Below, piece after piece: positions 1 through 8,214 of a DNA stretch of 64,000 nucleotides (positions within the stretch are counted from its first letter, which is position 1; every line of letters begins with the position of its first letter). Source of the DNA: 13-2-20CM-66-19 sp963760225 (GTDB lineage: Bacteria; Pseudomonadota; Gammaproteobacteria; Steroidobacterales; Steroidobacteraceae). The stretch spans positions 1,054,001-1,118,000 of the forward strand of contig CAVXCD010000003.1 of NCBI GenBank assembly GCA_963760225.1, given 5' to 3'. The notes below the pieces were generated by a model that saw only the letters and a program-made list of their open reading frames with translations, had not been told where the DNA came from and did no database searches. Both the position numbers and the translations under genes were made by a program.

Positions 1-108
1 CGTCTCGAGGATCTGCTCGGCATCGACCCCTTCAACGCGGCCGACGTGCTGGAGTTTCCGGTGACCTTTGGCGATTTCGTAAGGTTGTACGAAGACTTTC
101 GTAAATGA
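1..108 (+). CDS. Acyl carrier protein, C-terminal end (5' truncated by window)
   Basis: Frame 1 is open from the window edge to TGA at 106-108 and gives 35 residues ending LYEDFRK. The pattern (short helix, a hydrophobic DVLEFPVTFGDFV stretch, then a final helix) is what the last third of a phosphopantetheine-binding carrier domain looks like. The Ser that carries the phosphopantetheine arm would lie upstream, outside the window. The next gene starts at 105 inside this stop codon (ATGA overlap), so the two are probably translationally coupled, and the carrier is the likely acceptor for the downstream AMP-forming ligase. The assignment rests on a short tail and is therefore tentative. Confidence 0.6.
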   Translation, partial: RLEDLLGIDPFNAADVLEFPVTFGDFVRLYEDFRK

Positions 109-1490
109 CCCCTGGCTCGCTGTGGGAGTCGATCACTGCGGCGGGCGCGCCCAGGGGACGGCTGCACGGGGCCCGCACCGCGATCGACCTCGCTGATCTT
201 ACCCACCGCACGAGCCTCGGCGGCCGTCTCGGGGAGCTCGAGGGGTGCAGCGTGGTGCTGCTCATCCGCAACCAGCTCGCCGCGGCGCTCACGATGCTCG
301 AGCTCGACGGCGTCGCCGCCCGCATGGTGCTGTGCCCACCGGACCTCGCGGCGCAGCACCTGCCGGGGGTGCTGCGCGACGCCGCCGCGGACGCGTGCGT
401 GCGCGACGCCGAAGGCCTGCCGGCCGCCACACCCGATGTTCCGCTCACCGTCACCGCTGGCACCCAGCTGCTGCCCATGCCGGTGCCGCGGCGTGCGATG
501 CACGCCACCGAGTGGGTGCTGCTCACCTCCGGCACGACAGGCGCCCCGAAGCTCGTCGAGCACTCGCTCGCGAGCCTCACGAGCGCGCTCGCGGACCAGC
601 CCCGCCCCGCCCCGGGCAGCATCGTGTGGAGCACCTTCTACGACATCCGCCGTTACGGCGGGCTCGCGATCTTCATGCGCGCGGTGCACGCAGGCTCGCT
701 GGTGCTGTCGGAGGCGGCCGAGCCGGTGGTCGATTTCCTCGCTCGCGCCGCGGCGACCGGCGTCACCCACATCTCCGGAACGCCCTCACACTGGCGGGGG
801 GCCATGATGAGCGGCGCCGCCGCGACGATCGATCCGCAGTACGTGCGCCTCTCCGGCGAGATCGCCGACCAGGGTGTGCTGGATGCGCTGCGCGCCACCT
901 ACCCTAAGGCGATCATCGCGCACGCGTTCGCCTCGACCGAGGCGGGTGTCGTGTTCGAGGTACGCGACGGGCTGGCGGGCTTTCCTTCGAGCCTGATCGG
1001 CGCGGCAGGGCCGGTGGAGCTGACGATGTCCGAGGAAACGCTGCACATCCGCTCGCCGGGCACCGCGCGGCGCTACCTCGGCGAAGGCGCGCAGGCGCTG
1101 CGTGGACCGGACGGCTTCGTCGATAGCGGCGATCGTCTCGAGGAGCGTGCCGGCCGCTACCACTTCATGGGCCGGCGCGGCGGGGTGATCAATGTCGGCG
1201 GTCTGAAGGTGCACCCGGAGGAGGTCGAGGCGGTGATCAATGCGCACCCGTGGGTGCGCATGTCGCTCGTCAGGGCCCGCCGCAATGCCATCACCGGCGC
1301 CGTGGTCACCGCGGATGTCGTGCTGGCCGAGCAGGGCGGCGGCGCACGGCCGGCCGCGGAGACGCTGACCCGCGAGCTGACCGAGAGCTGCCGCCGCGCG
1401 CTGTCCCCGCACAAGGTACCGGCCATGATCCGCATCGTGCCGGCGCTCGAGGTATCGCCGTCCGGCAAGCTGGTGCGCCCGCTTGCGTAA
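105..1490 (+). CDS. AMP-forming acyl/aryl ligase (ANL superfamily)
   Basis: 461 residues. It probably activates a carboxylic acid as acyl-AMP and passes it to a thiol, most likely the carrier protein encoded just upstream. The ATP-binding P-loop LLTSGTTGAPK is at about residues 139-149; the hinge and C-terminal domain carry SGDRLEERAGRYHFMGRR and the A8-type segment INVGGLKVHPEEVE; the catalytic Lys is in PSGKLVR at the extreme C terminus. The protein is shorter than typical acyl-CoA synthetases (500-600 residues) because the N-terminal part is reduced, as in small stand-alone ligases of carrier-protein pathways. It overlaps the upstream gene by ATGA, and its last 8 bases overlap the next gene. 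The acid substrate cannot be read from the sequence. Confidence 0.9.
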   Translation: MTPGSLWESITAAGAPRGRLHGARTAIDLADLTHRTSLGGRLGELEGCSVVLLIRNQLAAALTMLELDGVAARMVLCPPDLAAQHLPGVLRDAAADACVRDAEGLPAATPDVPLTVTAGTQLLPMPVPRRAMHATEWVLLTSGTTGAPKLVEHSLASLTSALADQPRPAPGSIVWSTFYDIRRYGGLAIFMRAVHAGSLVLSEAAEPVVDFLARAAATGVTHISGTPSHWRGAMMSGAAATIDPQYVRLSGEIADQGVLDALRATYPKAIIAHAFASTEAGVVFEVRDGLAGFPSSLIGAAGPVELTMSEETLHIRSPGTARRYLGEGAQALRGPDGFVDSGDRLEERAGRYHFMGRRGGVINVGGLKVHPEEVEAVINAHPWVRMSLVRARRNAITGAVVTADVVLAEQGGGARPAAETLTRELTESCRRALSPHKVPAMIRIVPALEVSPSGKLVRPLA

Positions 1491-2217
1491 CGTCATCGTC
1501 ACCGGCGCGAGTCGCGGGCTGGGACTGGCGATCGCGAGCGCGCTGGCCGCGAGCGACTACCGGGTGATTGCCATCGCGCGCTCGCACAGCGAGCCGCTGC
1601 GGGCGCTCGCGGCCGCCGCCGCGGCGGGCGGACGCGGTGCGGTGCATTTTCAGCCGTTCGATCTCAACGACACCGCCGCGCTCGCACAGCTGGTCGCCGG
1701 CCTGCGCCAGGCCCACGGTGCGATCTACGGGCTGGTGAACAACGCCGGGCTCGGCACCAGCGGGGTTCTGGCCCTGATGCGCGATGAGGAGATTGAGGCG
1801 CTGGTGCGCCTCAACACGCTCTCGCCGATACTGCTCACCCGCCACGTGGTGCGCTCGATGATGAGCGCGCGCGAGGGGCGCATCGTCAACATCTCCTCCA
1901 TCGTCGCCACCACCGGCTACCACGGCCTGTCGGCGTATGCCGCGACCAAGGCCGCGCTCATCGGCTTCACGCGCTCGCTGGCGCGCGAAGTGGGTCAGCT
2001 CGGCATCACCGTCAACGCGGTCGCCCCGGGCTTCGTCGCCACGGAGATGACGCGCGAGCTTGCCGAACGGCAGCGCGAGCAGATCATGCGGCGCAGCGCG
2101 CTGCGCCGGCTCCCTGAGCCGGAGGACGTAGCCGCCGCGGTCGAGTTTCTGCTCAGCGACAAGGCGCGCAATGTCACCGGCACGACGCTCACGGTAGACG
2201 CCGGCAACACCGCCTGA
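1483..2217 (+). CDS. SDR-family oxidoreductase, FabG-like 3-oxoacyl reductase
   Basis: 244 residues, the normal length for a classical short-chain dehydrogenase. The NAD(P)-binding motif TGASRGLG is at residues 7-14, NNAG at 86-89, the catalytic Ser near 138-139 and YAATK (Tyr152, Lys156) follow, and the C terminus has the FabG-like GTTLTVDAG. The start is a TTG at 1483, which places the nucleotide-binding motif directly at the N terminus and overlaps the ligase gene by 8 bases; no ATG fits better. A likely role is reduction of a 3-oxoacyl or other ketone intermediate bound to the neighbouring carrier protein. It is the last gene of the forward ACP-ligase-reductase set. Confidence 0.9.
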   Translation: MRNVIVTGASRGLGLAIASALAASDYRVIAIARSHSEPLRALAAAAAAGGRGAVHFQPFDLNDTAALAQLVAGLRQAHGAIYGLVNNAGLGTSGVLALMRDEEIEALVRLNTLSPILLTRHVVRSMMSAREGRIVNISSIVATTGYHGLSAYAATKAALIGFTRSLAREVGQLGITVNAVAPGFVATEMTRELAERQREQIMRRSALRRLPEPEDVAAAVEFLLSDKARNVTGTTLTVDAGNTA

Positions 2218-2222
2218 GGCGT

Positions 2223-2239
2223 CGCGCGTGAAGCGCGCG
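2223..2239. terminator. Short GC inverted repeat between convergent genes
   Basis: A perfect CGCGCG/CGCGCG arm pair with a 5-base loop lies in the 38-bp gap between the converging reductase and acyl-CoA synthetase genes. There is no T-run on either side, so it is at best a weak or Rho-assisted terminator. Confidence 0.25.
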
Positions 2240-2255
2240 TGGCGCGCGCTGAGAT

Positions 2256-4046
2256 TTACAGCCGCAGCTCGCCGGCCACGAGGCGCCGATGGAGCGCGGC
2301 ATCCAGTGGGCGGTACTCGCCCGCTGCGGCATCGTCCAGATACAAGGGATCCGCGACGCGCGCCACGTCGTAGCCTTCGAGCGCGAGTTGCTGTTTCCTC
2401 TGCTTGAACGTGCCGGTGAGCTCGAGTGCGCCCACGATGCGGATGAACAGCGGGCGGGCGTACGCCGGCAGTGCCGCCGCAAGGTGCCGGCGCAGCTCCG
2501 GCAGCGCGAATTCCCCGCTGACCGCGAGCGCCGCCATCCCGGCGCGGCCATCGCTGTCCGGTACGGCAACGCCGTACACCGCCGCGTCGATCACGTGCGG
2601 GCAGGCGGCGATCACGCCCGCGACTTCCGTGGTCGAGACGTTCTCACCCTTCCAGCGGAAGGTGTCGCCCACGCGATCGACGAAGTAGAAAAATCCCTGC
2701 GCGTCCTGGCGCATCAGATCGCCGGTGCGGTACCAGGCATCGCCCGGCTCGAACACGTCGCGCAGCACCTTGCGCTCGCTCGCCGCGGGGTCGGTGTAGC
2801 CCTCGAAGTGCGTCGCGCCGCTGGTGGCGAGGATCTGGCCGAGCGCCTCGCCCGCCTCGTTCGGGCCGCAGCGCTCGCAGCGGCCGGACGCGTCGCGCAG
2901 CGGCGCCTCCGCGCCGACGTCGTAGCGCACCAGCGCCACGGGTACGCGATGCGCGAGGAACGGCGGAATGCGACCGATAGCCCCGACCCGACCCTCGCAG
3001 TTATAGAGCGAGAAGTTCCCCTCGGTCGAGGCGTAGTACTCGAGGATCTCGGGTACGCCGAAGCGCTGCTGGAACTCGGTCCACACATCCGCGCGCAGGC
3101 CGTTGCCGCAGGCGAGGCGCAGTGTGTGACGCCGCTCCTGCGGGTGCGGCGGACTGTTGAGCAGATAGCGGCACAGCTCGCCGATGTACTGGAACAGCGT
3201 GCAGCGCTCGCTGGCGACGTCCTGCCAGAAGGTGCTCGCGGAAAAGCGCTCGCGCAGCACGAGCGTGCCGCCCCCCACCAGCGTCGCGCCGGCGGCGACC
3301 ACGCCGCCGACGCTGTGGTAGAGCGGCAGGCAGTTGTACATGCGGTCCGCGGGCCGCACGTCGATCAGGCCCGCGAACCAGTGGCTCCACTGCATGAGGC
3401 GCAGGTGGCTCACGTTCGCAGCCTTCGGCAGTCCGGTGGTACCGGAGGTGTAGATGCACAGCGCCCGCTCGCTGAGTGTTGGGGCGCGGAAGCGCGCGGG
3501 CGGCGGGGCCTGCTCCGGCAGCTGGGCGGCCGCCAGATCGAGCCGCGGCAGAGCTGCCGCACCGGCGCCACTCATCCAGCAGCCGACGTGCGCGCCGAGC
3601 TGCGGACGCACCGCCTCGAGCGCGGCGGCCAGCGGGCCGCCGGCAACGACATAACGCGGCTTCACCAGGTTGAGCGAATGCGCGAGCAGCGCACCGGTCA
3701 GGTTGGTGTTGACGAGCGCAACGCTCACGCCGATGCCCGTGAGGCCCAGCCAGATCGGCAGATACTGCGGGTGGTTTGCCATGAAGAGCGCCACGACGTC
3801 ACCGCCCGACAGCCCCTGGGCGAGTCCCCAGTGCGCGTAGCGGTTGCAGGCGCCGGCGAGCTCGCGGTAGCTGAGCACGCTGCCCCCGCCGGCGAGCGCG
3901 GGCGCGTCGCCGAAGCGCTCCGCGAGTCGCGAGATCACCACCGGCAAAGTCACGGCGGGATCGCGGCCGATGGCTGCGGTGCGCTCCAGCGCACGCATCC
4001 ACGCCTTGAGGGGCGATCGCTTGTGTTCGTCGCTGCCCGCTGCCAT
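2256..4046 (-). CDS. Long-chain acyl-CoA synthetase, FATP/FadD6-like
   Basis: 596 residues from ATG 4046, matching the usual ~600 of this subgroup. It activates fatty acids to acyl-CoA with ATP. The AMP-binding P-loop YTSGTTGLPK is at residues 199-208; the downstream YRTGDLM and FRWKGENVSTTEVAG blocks are typical of fatty-acid-transport-protein-type synthetases. An in-frame ATG at 4142 would overlap the divergent gene starting at 4121, so I prefer 4046, which leaves a 74-bp divergent promoter gap. The N-terminal half has a hydrophobic stretch (about residues 84-117) as in membrane-associated family members. It may supply an acyl chain to the carrier-protein pathway around it. Confidence 0.9.
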   Translation of the reverse strand: MAAGSDEHKRSPLKAWMRALERTAAIGRDPAVTLPVVISRLAERFGDAPALAGGGSVLSYRELAGACNRYAHWGLAQGLSGGDVVALFMANHPQYLPIWLGLTGIGVSVALVNTNLTGALLAHSLNLVKPRYVVAGGPLAAALEAVRPQLGAHVGCWMSGAGAAALPRLDLAAAQLPEQAPPPARFRAPTLSERALCIYTSGTTGLPKAANVSHLRLMQWSHWFAGLIDVRPADRMYNCLPLYHSVGGVVAAGATLVGGGTLVLRERFSASTFWQDVASERCTLFQYIGELCRYLLNSPPHPQERRHTLRLACGNGLRADVWTEFQQRFGVPEILEYYASTEGNFSLYNCEGRVGAIGRIPPFLAHRVPVALVRYDVGAEAPLRDASGRCERCGPNEAGEALGQILATSGATHFEGYTDPAASERKVLRDVFEPGDAWYRTGDLMRQDAQGFFYFVDRVGDTFRWKGENVSTTEVAGVIAACPHVIDAAVYGVAVPDSDGRAGMAALAVSGEFALPELRRHLAAALPAYARPLFIRIVGALELTGTFKQRKQQLALEGYDVARVADPLYLDDAAAGEYRPLDAALHRRLVAGELRL

Positions 4047-4120
4047 GGTGTTGCGCCTGAGACCTAAGCCACGTCCGATTGTATGATACAGATGACCATG
4101 GTCAGCGCGGTTGAAACGCG

Positions 4121-5404
4121 ATGAAGCCCGAGACCATTGCACTGCACGCCGGCTACGAATCCGATCCCGTGACCAAGGCGGTCGCGGTGCCGATCTATCA
4201 GACGGTGGCGTACTGCTTCGACAGTGCGGCGCACGGCGCCGCGCTGTTCGACCTCGAAGTCGAGGGCTATCGCTACACGCGCATCGGCAATCCTACCTGC
4301 ACGGTGCTCGAGCGGCGCGTGGCCGAGCTCGAAGGCGGGATCGACGCGCTGGTGATGGCCTCCGGGCAGACGGCGCTGTACTACACGGTGCTCAACCTGC
4401 TCGAGCCCGGTCAGAACATCGTCTCGGTGCCGCAGCTCTACGGCACGACGCACACGCTGTTCGCGTACCTGCTGCCGAGCCTCGGCCGGCAGGCGCGCTT
4501 CGGCAAGTCCGACCGGGCCGCGGAGCTGGAGGCGCTGATCGACGAGCATACGCGCGCGCTGTTCTGCGAGACGGTGGGCAACCCCGCCGGCAACATCTGC
4601 GATCTCGAGGCACTTGCGCAGGTCGCACAGCGCGCTCGCATCCCGCTGATCGTGGACAACACCGTGCCGACCCCGGTGCTCATCCGCCCGATCGAGTACG
4701 GTGCCGACATCATCGTGCACTCGCTCACGAAGTTCATGGGCGGCCATGGCACGACGCTCGGCGGCGCGGTGGTCGACAGCGGCAATTTCGACTGGGAGGG
4801 GCACGGCGCGCGTTACCCGGTGTTCACCCAGCCCGATCCGTCCTACCACGGCCTCATCTACACGCAGCACTACGGGGCGAAGGCCTTCCTCGGGCGCATG
4901 CGCAGCGTCTTCCAGCGCACCATGGGCGCGGTGCTGTCACCCTTCAACGCGTTCCTGCTGCTGCAGGGCATCGAGACGGTGGCGCTGCGGGTCGAGCGGC
5001 ACGTGGAGAACGCGCGCCGCGTCGCCGAGTTCCTGCGCGCCGACGCCCGCGTTGCCTCGGTGAGCTACGCCGGCTTTCCCGACAGTCCCTACTACGAACT
5101 CAACAGGAAGTATCTGGGCGGTCGCACCTGCTCGCTGCTCACCTTCGCCATCCGCGGCGGCTACGACGCGGGCACACGCTTCTACGACGCGCTCAAGCTC
5201 TTCAAGCGCCTGGTGAACCTCGGCGACGCCAAGTCACTCGCCTGCCATCCGGCCTCGACCACGCACCGGCAGATGTCGGCCGAGGAGCAGCGTATCGCCG
5301 GCATCGGACCGGAGACCATACGGCTCAGCGTCGGCATCGAGCACATCGATGACATCATCGCCGATCTCGACCAGGCGCTCGGTGCCGCCATCCGTCCGCT
5401 CTGA
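4121..5404 (+). CDS. O-acetyl/O-succinylhomoserine sulfhydrylase-type PLP enzyme
   Basis: 427 residues, typical of the Cys/Met metabolism PLP family (MetY/MetZ). These enzymes displace the acyl group of O-acylhomoserine with sulfide or a thiol, giving homocysteine or a thioether. The PLP Lys is K204 in SLTKFMGGHGTT, the cofactor Asp is D179 in IVDNT, and the substrate-side YRYTRIGNPT and SGQTA motifs are present. An intact C-terminal domain ends in the SVGIEHIDDIIADLDQAL block. It starts at ATG 4121, divergent from the acyl-CoA synthetase, and is followed after 6 bp by a PLP decarboxylase. A MetA-family acyltransferase gene 1.7 kb away could supply its substrate. Whether it serves methionine synthesis or a side-product pathway is open. 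Confidence 0.92.
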   Translation: MKPETIALHAGYESDPVTKAVAVPIYQTVAYCFDSAAHGAALFDLEVEGYRYTRIGNPTCTVLERRVAELEGGIDALVMASGQTALYYTVLNLLEPGQNIVSVPQLYGTTHTLFAYLLPSLGRQARFGKSDRAAELEALIDEHTRALFCETVGNPAGNICDLEALAQVAQRARIPLIVDNTVPTPVLIRPIEYGADIIVHSLTKFMGGHGTTLGGAVVDSGNFDWEGHGARYPVFTQPDPSYHGLIYTQHYGAKAFLGRMRSVFQRTMGAVLSPFNAFLLLQGIETVALRVERHVENARRVAEFLRADARVASVSYAGFPDSPYYELNRKYLGGRTCSLLTFAIRGGYDAGTRFYDALKLFKRLVNLGDAKSLACHPASTTHRQMSAEEQRIAGIGPETIRLSVGIEHIDDIIADLDQALGAAIRPL

Positions 5405-5410
5405 GGACGT

Positions 5411-6829
5411 ATGAGCGACCGTGACGACCTGCCCGCGCCGCCGGCGGCGCTCTTTCCCTCACGCACGACCCGGATTCGCGCCGACGACCTGCTGACGCGC
5501 GCACTCGCCGATGCCGCCGAGCGCGTACTGCGCGGTCCGGTGACGCCGACGCTCGACCGGGCAAAGCTGCGTTCCGCGCTGGCACAATTCGACTTCACGG
5601 CACCGCGAGCGCTCGATGAGCTCATCGCCTGGACCGTCGCTCAGCTCGAGCACGGCGTGGTGCACATGAACCATCCGCGCTACTTCGGCTTGTTCAATCC
5701 CGCCGCAAATTTTCCCGCGCAGTGCGCCGATCGCATCGCCGGCGCCTTCAATCCGCAGCTGGCGAGCTCGGGCTCATCGCCGGCGCCGGTGGAGATCGAG
5801 GCGCACGTGGTGCGCGCGATCGCGCAGCGCGCCGGACTGCCGCCCGAGAGCGGCGGGCACTTCACCACCGCCGGCTCGGAGGCCAACTACACCTCGCTCA
5901 TCTGCGCGCTCACCCGTGCCGAGCCGCGTTTCGGCAACGACGGCGTGCGCGCCTTCGCCGGGCCGCTCGCCATGTACACCTCGCGTGAGTGCCAGCCCGC
6001 CTGGCACAAGATCGCCCACCAGGCGGGTATCGGGCGCGCGGCGCTGCGGCTGATCGACACCGATGGGCGCGGGCGCATGGACGTGCGCGCGCTCTCGCAG
6101 GCGATCTCCCAGGATCGCGCCGCCGGCGTCGTGCCGGTGCTGATCTCGGCGACTGCCGGCACGACGCCCGCCGGCATGGTCGATCCGCTCGCCGAATGCG
6201 CGCAGCTGGCGCGCGCAGAGCGCTGCTGGTACCACGTCGATGCCGCGTGGGGCGGGGCGGCGCTCGCCTCGGAGCGGCTGCGACCACTGCTCGCCGGGAT
6301 CGAGCTGGCCGACTCGCTGACCATCGACGCCCACAAGTGGTTCGCCACCACCATGGGATGCGGCATGTTCATTACCCGCCACCCGCAGGTGCTGTCCGAG
6401 GCGTTCCGCGTCACCACGGACTTCATGCCCTCGAACGTGCCGCAGCTTGACCCGTATCTGAACTCGGTGCAGTGGTCGCGCCGCTTCCTCGGGCTGCGCC
6501 TGTTCCTGTCGCTCGCGGCGGCGGGCTGGGAGGGCTACGCCGTGCACCTCGAGCGCAGCTGCGAGCTCATCCGCCGCATCGGTGCGGGGCTCGCCGCGCG
6601 CGGCTGGAGCATCGCCAACGATTCACAGCTGGCGGTGCTGTGCGCCATACCGCCGGCCGGTTCCGCTCCGATCCGCGAGATCGTGCGCCGCGTGCTCGAG
6701 TCGGGCCGCGCCTGGGCGGCCGTGACGACCCACGAGCGGCGCGAGGTGGTGCGCATCTGCGCGACCCACGGCGAGGCGACGCTCGCCGATGCCGAGGAGC
6801 TCATCGCCGCGCTCACTGCGGCGCTTTGA
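5411..6829 (+). CDS. Group II PLP-dependent amino acid decarboxylase
   Basis: 472 residues, fold-type I, related to aromatic-L-amino-acid, diaminobutyrate and glutamate decarboxylases. It removes CO2 from an amino acid to give an amine. The PLP Lys is K309 in TIDAHKWFATT, the Asp that contacts the pyridine nitrogen is D277 in YHVDAAWGGA, and FTTAGSEANYTS (about 151-162) binds the phosphate. The start at ATG 5411 lies 6 bp after the sulfhydrylase stop, with a GAGGA Shine-Dalgarno that overlaps that stop codon, so the two form an operon. Substrate specificity cannot be read off; a sulfur amino acid or an aminoacyl intermediate are options given the neighbours. Its 3' end overlaps the convergent carrier-protein gene by 17 bp. 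Confidence 0.9.
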   Translation: MSDRDDLPAPPAALFPSRTTRIRADDLLTRALADAAERVLRGPVTPTLDRAKLRSALAQFDFTAPRALDELIAWTVAQLEHGVVHMNHPRYFGLFNPAANFPAQCADRIAGAFNPQLASSGSSPAPVEIEAHVVRAIAQRAGLPPESGGHFTTAGSEANYTSLICALTRAEPRFGNDGVRAFAGPLAMYTSRECQPAWHKIAHQAGIGRAALRLIDTDGRGRMDVRALSQAISQDRAAGVVPVLISATAGTTPAGMVDPLAECAQLARAERCWYHVDAAWGGAALASERLRPLLAGIELADSLTIDAHKWFATTMGCGMFITRHPQVLSEAFRVTTDFMPSNVPQLDPYLNSVQWSRRFLGLRLFLSLAAAGWEGYAVHLERSCELIRRIGAGLAARGWSIANDSQLAVLCAIPPAGSAPIREIVRRVLESGRAWAAVTTHERREVVRICATHGEATLADAEELIAALTAAL

Positions 6830-7076
6830 GCGCCAGCAGCCGCTCGAGCAGCGCCTCGACCGAGGCCACCGAGCGGAAATTTTCCGGGGTGATGTCCGTT
6901 TGCGGGATGGTGAGGTCGAACTCCGCCTCCACCGCGAGCATGAGGTTCACCATCTTGATCGAGCTCATGCCCAGCTCGCTCAGGCGTCCCTCCACCGGCA
7001 GCGTCGCAGCGGCGTCGGGCTTGCCCAGGATCTGCGCGACCTGGCGCAGCAGGCGGTCACGCAGTGCCTCGCTCAT
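6813..7076 (-). CDS. Stand-alone acyl/aminoacyl carrier protein
   Basis: 87 residues, one phosphopantetheine-binding domain. The prosthetic group site is the motif LGMSSIKMVNL, with Ser39 as the modified residue; the Asp usually found just before that Ser is itself Ser here, so the site reads G-x-S-S instead of G-x-D-S. Ligase-linked aminoacyl carrier proteins can have such variants. The MetA-family gene overlaps its start (ATGA, 7073-7076), so the two are co-transcribed. With an amino acid:[carrier protein] ligase 2.3 kb away, this is the most likely protein to be loaded with an amino acid. Confidence 0.92.
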   Translation of the reverse strand: MSEALRDRLLRQVAQILGKPDAAATLPVEGRLSELGMSSIKMVNLMLAVEAEFDLTIPQTDITPENFRSVASVEALLERLLALKAPQ

Positions 7077-8086
7077 TGCGCCAATGATACCGTTTCCGGC
7101 GAGCGTATCGCGGCGCGGGCGGCGACGATGAACGCCAGCCAGTTGCGATAGATGGCGGCGGCCGCCGGCCGCCAGGGGCTTTGCAGGTCTGCGGCGACCT
7201 GTGCAAAGGGGAAACTCTCCAGCAGCTTGGGATCGCGCGCGGCGAGGGCGCGCTGGCGGAACTCGTCGAGCAGCGCCGTGGCGGCGGTGGACAGGTAGCC
7301 CACGGGGAGCGTCGGGTAGTGCGGCTGCTGAGCGTTGAGGAAGCGCCCCACGTCGCGGCGGTACTCCTTGAGCAGCGTCGTATCCTCATACTCGGGATGG
7401 CCCTGGAAGAAGAGCATCAGCGAGCGATCGTGGCGCACGAAGGCATCCGCGCCCGCATCCGCCGACCAGCTGAGCAGCGTGTAGCCCGCCTCGCGCAGGG
7501 CGGAGACCGATAACTCGTTCCAGCGCGAGTGCGGCATGGCGAGCGGTGCGCCGACGCCTGCGAGCAGCGCATGCCCGGCGAGCGTACTGTGCTGGTACAC
7601 GCCGCAGCGCTTCATCGCGAGGCGCTGGCGCTCGATGCCGTCGAGCGCGAGCACCGCGGCGTGTGCCGCGAGGCACGACCAGACGCTCGCCACCGTGTTG
7701 GTCTGTGCCCACGCGAGCACTTCGAGAAAGCGCGGCCAGTAGGGCTCGTCGGCGAGCCGCGCGGCGCGCGGCTCGGTCCCGGTCACGATGAGCGCATCGG
7801 GCGGGTCGGCGAGTATCGCCTCGAGTGGCCAGTAGCTGCGCTCGATGTACGCACGCGCCTCGCTCGAGCGTGGCAGCTCCGGGAGCGAGGACAGCCGCAG
7901 CGTCACCGGCAGTGCTCCGGCGGCCGAACGCAGCAGCTCCCCAAACTGCGTCTCGGTCGACTGCAGGGCCGTATCCGGCATGTTGTTGAGCAGGGCGATG
8001 ACCAGCCGTTCGCGCCGTCCGCCCGGGCTCGCAGCGCCGCCGGGGGCAGGCACCGCGGTGGTGCACGGCTCAATGTTCAGCGGCAT
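7073..8086 (-). CDS. Homoserine O-acyltransferase, MetA (HTS) family
   Basis: 337 residues. MetA enzymes transfer an acetyl or succinyl group from CoA to homoserine through a Cys in a class-I-glutaminase-like fold. The signature LLNNMPDTALQSTETQF is at residues 32-48, the nucleophile is C138 in VWSCLAAH, and the His/Glu pair is H230 and E232 in FFQGHPEYE. These match the Cys-His-Glu triad of the family. HSRWNEL and the following TLLKEYRRDV are also typical. The partner sulfhydrylase is encoded at 4121-5404. The overlap with the carrier-protein gene is unusual for a plain methionine-synthesis gene and suggests that the acyl-homoserine may be made for the local pathway. I see no SAM-type riboswitch in its 128-bp leader. 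Confidence 0.88.
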   Translation of the reverse strand: MPLNIEPCTTAVPAPGGAASPGGRRERLVIALLNNMPDTALQSTETQFGELLRSAAGALPVTLRLSSLPELPRSSEARAYIERSYWPLEAILADPPDALIVTGTEPRAARLADEPYWPRFLEVLAWAQTNTVASVWSCLAAHAAVLALDGIERQRLAMKRCGVYQHSTLAGHALLAGVGAPLAMPHSRWNELSVSALREAGYTLLSWSADAGADAFVRHDRSLMLFFQGHPEYEDTTLLKEYRRDVGRFLNAQQPHYPTLPVGYLSTAATALLDEFRQRALAARDPKLLESFPFAQVAADLQSPWRPAAAAIYRNWLAFIVAARAAIRSPETVSLAQ

Positions 8087-8214
8087 GCGGTTTCACTTAT
8101 TCGGAGCCTTCATTTGTGACGCCCCCCGCAGGGGGTGCCAAGGTCCTGATGTATTATCAGTAGGTTGGCCAGATTACCGGTGGCGGACAAGGAAAACTAA
8201 TCAGGGGTCTCTTA

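Noticed and set aside
2289..4067. A 592-codon open frame antisense to the FATP-type acyl-CoA synthetase
   Set aside because: It is the mirror frame of a well-supported gene in GC-rich DNA; its product is Arg/Ala-rich with no family features.
4081..4090. TATGAT as a -10 box for the sulfhydrylase gene
   Set aside because: No acceptable -35 box lies 16-18 bp upstream, and the sequence is nearly palindromic, so direction is unclear.
8087..8214. A SAM- or SAH-type riboswitch before the MetA-family gene
   Set aside because: I compared the leader with the core sequences of these riboswitches and found no match; only a short C-run/G-run inverted repeat is present.
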